Shown here: positions 52,401 to 61,400 of the stretch, piece after piece
Numbering within the stretch: the stretch's first letter is position 1
How the letters are laid out: the number at the start of each line of letters is the position of its first letter
Assembly: GCA_947494805.1 (NCBI GenBank)
Contig: CANLWK010000003.1
Span: forward strand, 558,001 to 622,000
Reading direction: 5' to 3'
Length of the DNA stretch: 64,000 nt
From: an uncultured Croceitalea sp.
GTDB lineage: Bacteria > Bacteroidota > Bacteroidia > Flavobacteriales > Flavobacteriaceae
Position numbers and translations under genes: made by a program
Notes under the pieces: generated by a model
What the model was told of the DNA's origin: nothing
Seen by the model: the letters and a program-made list of their open reading frames with translations, nothing else
The model's database searches: none

Positions 52401-55400
52401 TGTCAATCCTGAACCTGTATTGATGAATTCAAATCTGGTATAGTTTCCTGAACCACCAATAATACTCGCGACATCAACGACGACACTCGCGTTGCTCGCA
52501 TTGTTTCCTACCGCACAACCAAAAGGAACCACTGTGGCCGTGACATTGGACACCGGCTCCGGTTGTGTTAAAACTTGGGTTACATCTTCTGTACATCCGT
52601 TGGCAGCTGTCACTCGAATCACATACGTAGTACCAGATAATGCCATAGTAGCCGCTGAAAGCCCATCGAAAAAGGCGGTCGCGCCATTTATTGATGTTGC
52701 CGCAACACTAGCGGGAGCCCCGTCAATGAATACAATTTCAAAGCTATACGGACCAATACCATTATCAGGATTGGCATTTACGCTAATTGTTCCGTCGCCG
52801 GCACCATTACATGTAACATTACTGAAACTGTCAACAGCGAGGTTCGGCAGTACCCTATCTTCCAATCGCTGCGTAACTGTAGTGCTACATACATGGCCAG
52901 TAGCGGTATCGGTAATAGTAAATACATAATCACCAACTTCAGGAAGGTTGGTAAACACTCCTGTAGGTTCGTTTACAATTGTTCCGCTCACAGGGTATAC
53001 AACAGAATAGGTAAAGTTACCTGAACCGCCTGTTTGGGTAATGGTGATTTCACCCCCAGAGATACAATCGATGGTTTTAACAATGTCAGCATTTGGCGCA
53101 ATGACATCAAACAATACCTGAGGACCAACAATAAGACTACAACCCAATTGGTCAGTAATTTCTACAGTATAAGAACCTTCGCCCAAACCGTTGAATATGG
53201 TCGAACTTTGAGGGGTTCCAACAGCCACAGTGTTACGATAAAGCTGATAGCTGTAATTGCTACCTTGTCCACCACTTATAGGGTCTGTTGCAGGAATGCC
53301 GACCACTTCGATTTCTCCATCAAAACCGGTGCAATTGCCTTGATTGATTCTAAGATCAGCAACAATTGCTGGTGGAGTGGCCAATACCTCATCGGTAAAC
53401 TGTCTCGGACATCCGTTTTGGTCTATAATCCATATTTCATAGGTGCCTGCGCCCAAGTTTTCAAATCTTGGGTTGGTCGTATAGTTGCTAATGTCAAACT
53501 CATTAGGTATAGGTGTGGTGCTGACATAGTATTGATAACCACCCCATCCACCTTGCACATCGGTAAGTTGTATGACACCGTCATTTCCAGGAACGCAACT
53601 GATAGGAGTAACCAGCGGAGTTGCAGTAATTGGACCATTGGGACCAGCAATACTGAAATTTTCTTGATTGGAACAAAGGGGATTGTTCGTTTGAGCAACC
53701 ACTACATAATAATCACCAGCAGGCAGATTTACTGCTGCAGTTGGTCCAGGATTAGGATGATTCAACACCCCGGTTTCCGGATTGTTCGTTACTTGTTCAA
53801 AAACTTGGTAACTGAAACCGCCAGCGTATGGGTTAATAGCATCAGCAATGGCAAAAGTTACCGACCCATCAGTTCCATCACAGACCACATTTGTTACTGT
53901 AGGTGTGATTTCGAAATTATTGGGGTCGTCTATTTCAAAAGGTGTTTGTACAAAGCACCCGGTGTCAGCATTGGTGACGGTTGCGATATAGCTTCCCACA
54001 CCTAAGAGCGTAAAGCTGTTTGATGCCTGATTTAGTTGACTATAAGGATTATCGGTACCTTCTACTGAATAACGCAAAGTTGGAGTAGCCGAAACAGGGT
54101 TCAGGGTGATGCCCAAGGAAACCTCAGCGTCATTGCCGTTACAAGTAACAGGAACGTCGATGGCAACTGTTGGGTCGCTGATTTCTACAAATGGATTTAT
54201 TCTTGTATTGGTTAAGCCCAAACACCCTTGGTCATCATAGACTTCTATGGCATAATAACCTCCGTTCAAATCGGTGATCGTATACGAATCGCTTGTGCCA
54301 TCTTGAAAATCGGCATCCGCTTCAACGGCAACAGTCAATGGGTCATCAGTTCTATAAAAACGATAACGCACATAGGTTGATGAGCCCCCGGTTACATTTT
54401 GTACCGAAATATTGGCGTTATTGGTGGTATTGCCAACCGTACAGCCAAATTGTACAGGAGTGTTCAATGTAACGTTTATGGTATTGGGTTCGGCAATGGT
54501 TATGGGAGCACTTGTAGTCGGACAATTGTTCGTAGCGGCATCTCCTGTAATCGTAACAATATAACCCACACCAGTTGTTGGAACAAGATTGGTAAAAGTA
54601 GCCGAAGTGTTCGTAAAGCTTGAAGGAGCGATACTTACTGCACCACCATCCAATGAGGTAATCTCAAAATCAAAAGGCCCAATACCATTATCAACAGCAG
54701 AGATGGTAATGGTGCCATCATTGTCACCAATACAGGTGACATCGGTAGTTGCAATTGCATCGACCATAGGTTCTAATCGCGCAGGGACATTAACCGTAAA
54801 CTCCCTATTACAAACAACTGTATTTGGCGTATTGACATCAAAAATGGTAATGGTATAGTTACCAGCAACCAATGTTTGATAGTCGATATCTGAAACGGGT
54901 ACACCAGTAATATCTGGCCAATTGGTCAAACCAACCGGAGGCTCTGCCCCACCTGTATCATTGGTGATGCTATATTGATAGGTTCCGGAGCCGTCTGCAA
55001 CGGCAATGTTGATAACAGCCTCTGGTGAACCGGTACAGTCCAGTGTTTTGGTCAAAGTAGCACTTGCCGTCAATAGCGGATGGACCACATAACCTGTTTG
55101 AGAACCAATACAGCCATTGGCATCCATAACATAAAAATCATATGTGCCAGGAGCCACAGGAGAGAAAACACCTCCATTATCATCGAATGTTGTAGGCGCA
55201 GGGTCTCCTGCATCTACCATGGCATATCGTAAGCCACCGGCCGCTGAATTACCAACAACGGTCACCTCAAACGGAAGCGTACAATTATCATGGGTAACCG
55301 AGGTGATTGTTGGATTTGGAGACAATGTTAACGGTACCGGGTTAAGTACAAGCGGACAACTATATTGGTCGTATAAAGTGACGGTGTAATTACCTGCCGG

Positions 55401-58400
55401 GGAATTAACCGGAACCTCAACGGGATTGTCTGTTGTTCCGTTTATTGTTGTAAATCCTGATGGTCCGGAAACATCAAAGGTATAAGGTGCTCCGCCCCCA
55501 CCTGTAATATTGGTGATTGAAATCAATCCTGGCAGGTTACAAGAAATGTCCCGTGTGGCTGTAGCGGTAGCACTCAAAGGCGGTAATTCCGGAACATATA
55601 TATTTTCACTTGCGCCTCTACACGCATCTGTGTTTGTGCCATCTACTTGAATGACATCAACGTAGTAATCGCCCTCTGCCAATCCATTTACACTTATTGA
55701 AGTACTAAATATAACATTTACAGCTGAAGCGCCGCCCCCACTTACGGCTACAGGGGTTGCATTACCAACTTCATAAACTTCCCAGCGCATACTAGGGTAA
55801 GAAGTATCGGGTGTGAGCGTAAAAGTAATGTTCCCCGTTGTCGCCGAATCACAGGTCGGGGTAACATCGGCTGTTATTTCAATAGGCAGGTTTACGGATG
55901 GAACTTCGTTTACATTTACATTGCTTTGACGAATACACCCAGAACCATCTTCTACATAAAAAACATAGGTTCGTCCTGGCACCAATAATGGCAAACCGGG
56001 CAATTGAGGGGTGACCGGGTCAATGTTTGCGAAAGTATGAGAAGTTCCAGTTGGTATTCTTGCAGTCCAGACGGGCGTAGATGTTCCAAAATTTGAAGGG
56101 TCATCAGTATACGTATATCGATACCCGATAGTGTCGTCACCATTGCTGCCCCGAACAGTTACTTGTAAATCGTTACAGTCCAGTACTTGCGGGAAAAGAG
56201 TGATGTCAAGATCATCAAGAGGGAAAGGTATGATGTATCTATCAAAGTCTCTTTGGCAATATATTCCGGGAGCTACCTCCACACGAATTGAAGGAAACAC
56301 TTCCGTTCCCGAAGCATTGTTTCGAAGTTCAGGAGACGCTTGCCAAGTTGTACCACCGTCATCACTGTATTCAACGGTTCCAGCAGGAGTGACTACATTA
56401 TCAAATTCAAAACCATATTCATTCGGGTCTGGATCATTACATATAGCTGGTAAAATAGGACGAATGTCTGCCATTATTTCAATAGCGTTATTAATAGTGA
56501 TTGTTAATGATGACGCGGGGCATCCATCAACATCTGTTACATCAATACGATAATCACCAACACCGATTCCATTGAATGGCAGCGTCGTTGTTGAAACGTT
56601 TGTGCTTGTTCTTCCATAGTCAATACCATCGGCAGGAGATAAGTCTACCAAAGTATAATTGTAGGGCGCGATGCCGCCAGTAATAGTGACATCAATGTCA
56701 CCCAATCCATCATAACACAATGGGTCGGTGGGCGTTCCACTTACACTTAGGGCAGCAACAGGCGTTAAAACTATATCTTCTTGCAAGAACGTACATATGG
56801 CCGGGCTATCATTGTTGTCGACTACATAGACATCAAAACCAGCAGGGTTGGCCGTTGCCATGGCATTGGTTACGGTCAAGGTATTTGTTGCAGTGTAAGA
56901 AGAAGGTGCCGTATTGGCTGGAACTATGGCATACAGTAAGGTTCCATTTCCTCCTGTGGCATTTACTGTGATAAGCCCATCTGCGCAAGCACTGACCGCT
57001 GTGACATCAACGTCAACCAGTAATTGAGGGTTTAGCGTTATGGATTGTGCATTAGAAGCGAGGGGACATCCGAGTTGGTCTCGTACCTCAATGGCATATG
57101 TTCCGTTCGATAAGTTTTCAAAAGTGTACGTTGTTGTCGTGGCAGGAGACGGGGTAATCCATGGGCCGCCGTCAATTCTAAATTGATAACCTCCGTTTCC
57201 AGCCGTAACGTTAACTACAATTTGGCCATCATTTGCACCGGAATAACAAGGGGTGGGCGTGGCATCAAAAACGATATTGGTTGGATCGTTGATAATAATT
57301 GCGGTATCAATAACGTCTTCACATGAGTTTCTGTCACGAACCCGAACTACATAGCTCTCACCTGCTAGGTTGGCTATTACATTGGTAAAGACTGTTGAAG
57401 TTTGAAACGGCCTAACAATGGATGTGATATTGTAAGGCGCCGTATTATCCCCGTCATTATTAATTTCGAGTTGATATTCATAAGTTGGGCTGCCCCCTGT
57501 AGCACTGGCCGTTATAGTGGCCCCATTGGTACAGGTGATAGCTGTTGTTACGCTAGCGTTTGCCTCAACCAAGGCAGGCTGAACAATGGTATGTGAGATT
57601 GAAGCGACACAAGTGACGTCATTTTGTCTACGGATGGGAATGGTTTGAAGACCTGCCCCAAAAACAGCATTGGTGGTCACAGGAGAGGTCAGCGATGTGA
57701 CCCAGGTTGTTCCGCCATCTTCAGAGTATTCGAAACCGGTTACGGCATCAAAATTTTCGACTTCAAAAGTAATTGTAGCATCAGAAAGACCATTGCACGA
57801 AACATCGGTTGCACTTACAAAACTGGCACCAAAAGCATTTCCATCTACCACTACCACATTAGAGTCCACATGACAATCAGGACTATAGGTAATACGCAGG
57901 CTATAGTTTCCAGCAGCTATGTTGTTGAAAATGTTTCCTGTTGCCCCGGTTTGTGAAACGCCATTCAAAACGTAGGTAAAAGAAGCGTTAAAGGGCGATA
58001 TTGTCACGTTACCTGTTCCATCACAGTTGTAATCAATTACAGAACTCACAGTTGGCGGTACTGGAAGAGGTGCGATAATTACGTTGGTCAAAGTGATGAC
58101 ACAACCAATCGCATTTGCATCGCGTACCCTTACAGAATATGTACCATCTGCCAAATTATTGAATACATGTGCCCCCGTTGTGCTTGCGGTCCATGAACCA
58201 CCATTTAGACTGTATTGGTAGTTCCCTGAACCGCCAGATGTAGGCGTCACAGTTATTGCCCCAAGCTGTGCGCAGGTATAATCTAGGGTTTGGGCAGTGC
58301 TTGCCTGCAGCTCATTGGGCTGGTCCACCACGACAGGTGTAGCTGCCGATTCGCAAAGGTTTGCATCCCTAACACGAACCTGATATGTGGCTGCCGACAG

Positions 58401-61400
58401 GTTCGGGAAATTACTTCCCGTAACATAGGTGGCACCGTTATCAATACTATACATATAAGGTGATTGTCCACCGGAGTTTACTACGACATCGATAGCCCCA
58501 TCAGCTCCACCAAAACAGCTTACATCAGTAGGTGTTGGGGTGAAATTAAGGGGTGCGTCTTGAATGACCTCGTAATCGAACATTGCTGAACAAAAGCCTG
58601 TTGCACTAGCATTGTCCCTTACATAGATATCATAATCTCCAGCCACGGCAACATTTACCGGATTGGCGGCTGAAAAGTCTCCCGGAAGAGGACTAACACC
58701 ATCGGCGACGACGGCATAGACATAGTTGCCATCACCGCCATTTGCAGTTATGGAAATATTGGTGTCCGTTCCACAGGCCGTAATATTGGGTGCCGTGGCA
58801 GATACTGTCAATTGTGGGTTTATGGTGACCGTTTGGGTGGCCAAAGCAACAGGGCAGCCCGATTGGTCCCTAACATCGATGTCATAAGTACCGCTAGATA
58901 GATTGTTAAAGGTGTATGTTGATGCCGATGTAGGTGTTGGGGTCAACCATGGGCCAGCATCAATTCTAAATTGATAACCCCCATTACCATTGGTAACATC
59001 AACTTGAATACTTGCCGTATTGCCGCCGGTATGACATAGTGTTTCTGTTAGGTTGAAGACCACAGGATTTAGCGGGGATATGACAAGTGCTGTTGTTGTA
59101 GCTTCACAGCCGTTGGCATCTCTGACGCGCACAATATAAGTGCCATCTGTCAATCCAGGGAAAATACGGTTTGATCCATTGCTTGTAAAGTCATACGCTC
59201 CTATGATGCCGCCTACATTGTCTTCAAGCTGGTAAATATACGTTGGGGTTCCCCCTGAAGCATTAGCAGTAATAACAGCATCGTTTGTACAGGTCAAGGC
59301 AGTTGTAACACTTGCGGTTGGCACAATTACCGTAGGTTCTGTAATGGCAGCTGTTACAGAGGTGGTACAGGTAATTTCGTTGGCTTTTCGAATAGGAATC
59401 GTATGGGTCCCCGCCCCAAAGACAGCATTTGTGGTTATTGGCGAGGTTGTTGAGTTTATCCATGTTGTACCACCATCTTCAGAGTAGTCAAAACCAGCAA
59501 CGGCGTCGAAGTTTTCTACGGTAAAGGTGATGGTTCCGTCAGTAAATCCATTACAGGACACGTTCGTCGAGCTTTGCACAGCACTTGAGAACACTTGGCC
59601 GGCCGCCACTGTAACGGGAGTGTCTACAAATAATTCGCATACTTCGGGTATTTGAAAAATTTCAATGTCATCAATGGCTAGATCGTTTCCGCTGTTTCCT
59701 GAAATCTCAGAACGAATAACAAATTCAAGACTGGTATTTGCGCCCGGATCCAAATCAGCCGTAAACAACACCCAATCATCAATTCCCGTATTTTTTGCAA
59801 TGGCACCGGTACGTATTGATTCTATTACTGCCCCACCTGTTGTGCGTATTTCTATGGTGAGGTCAGGGTCAAGCTGAGTGTTTCCAATAAGTCCGCTCAA
59901 TAGATTGAAAATGTGCAATGATACGCGCAAAGGCCTATTGGGAATAACATCGTTGATGGGTTTGGTATAAATGATTTGACCAGGACTTGGTGTTCCTACA
60001 TTGATGACCAAGAATCGGCCATTTGGATCACTAGGATTTGTATGGTCATTCGGATTGACCCATGGTGCGAAAGGCGCCACAATCTCATTGGTAATACTGT
60101 ATTCAAAATCATTGATTCTATTGTTGGCATCCCCTCCACCCGCAGTGCTTCCCGTTTGATCCTCGTACGTATAGCCCTGTGTGTCAGGACTGGGAATGCT
60201 TCCATTGCCAACACCAAAATCTTCTTGTAACAGTAGACTTGGTACAGGAGGTGTTTGTGAGGTGTAATAGGTTCTTACGGTGTACGTGCCCGGTGAGACA
60301 TTGGTAAACACATTGTTATCTTCAGGTGTATTGAGAACACCGTCTATGGCATACCTGTAGTCGTATCCCGCTATGCTTGGTGACGCCGTAATGGTGCCAG
60401 TACCATCACAATTGTAGATAACCTCTGGTGTCAAGGCTACGTTTGGGGGCATTGGCAGCCCCTCTACGGTGACATCCATCGGAAACGAACATGAACCATC
60501 ACGTACTAGAACCGTATAATCTCCTGGTGGCAATGTGGCTATGGATGATGCGCCCCAAGTTGTACCGCCGTCAAAGCTGTATTCGTAGGTTCCAGAGCCA
60601 CCAACAACATTGGTGATGCGCACTTCTGCACCATTTGAAGGGTCACAGGTTGCGTCTCGCGAAACACCGGCCGAAGCGCTTAATGGAAAAGGTTGGTTTA
60701 ATTCATAGGGCAAAGTCACATCACAACCCGTGGTGTCAAGAACACGGATGCTGTAGGGACCAGCGGAAAGTCCCACAAAATTAGGTGTAGGTTGATATGT
60801 GGCTCCCCCATCTATACTATACTGAAACGGACCAACGCCTCCGGTAATATTTATAGTTAATTGTCCATTGGCATCACCGCTACAAGCTGGCTCCACCGCT
60901 GTAATGGAATCAATGGCCAAGACACCATTGTTTCGCACGGTAACAACGTTTGAGAAACCCACACAGTTGTTGGCATCAACAACAACAAATTCATAATCTC
61001 CCTCTTCACCATCGACGAAGGCAAAGGTGTTCGAGGTTTGAAAATCAGCAGGTGGAATAGAAGCGGTGTCTGCATAAAGATCTGTTCCATTTCTGCTCCA
61101 TATGGCATAGAAATAACTTGCGTTGTTACCATTTGTTGCAGTCAGGGTCACTTCGCCGTCGTTACAGCCGATATCAGCAGTGGTCAACGCCGATAATGTC
61201 GGATCAGGGACGCGGGTAACGGTTACAGGTTTTACATCTATACAACCATCATCGGTTCTTGTGATAACAAAGTAATTGCCCTCATTGACATTGAACGTAT
61301 GGGTGTTGTCAAGTTGTGCGGTCTCATCATCGATAAAGGTTCCACCGGGGTGTAGGCCCTGATAAGGATCATTGGTTGGCGGTGTAGGTGCTGGGGTACC

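Noticed and set aside
53034-54005. 323-codon plus-strand open frame
   Set aside because: It lies wholly opposite the giant adhesin gene, has no recognisable domain, and its Asn/Thr/Ile-rich composition mirrors the complementary repeats.
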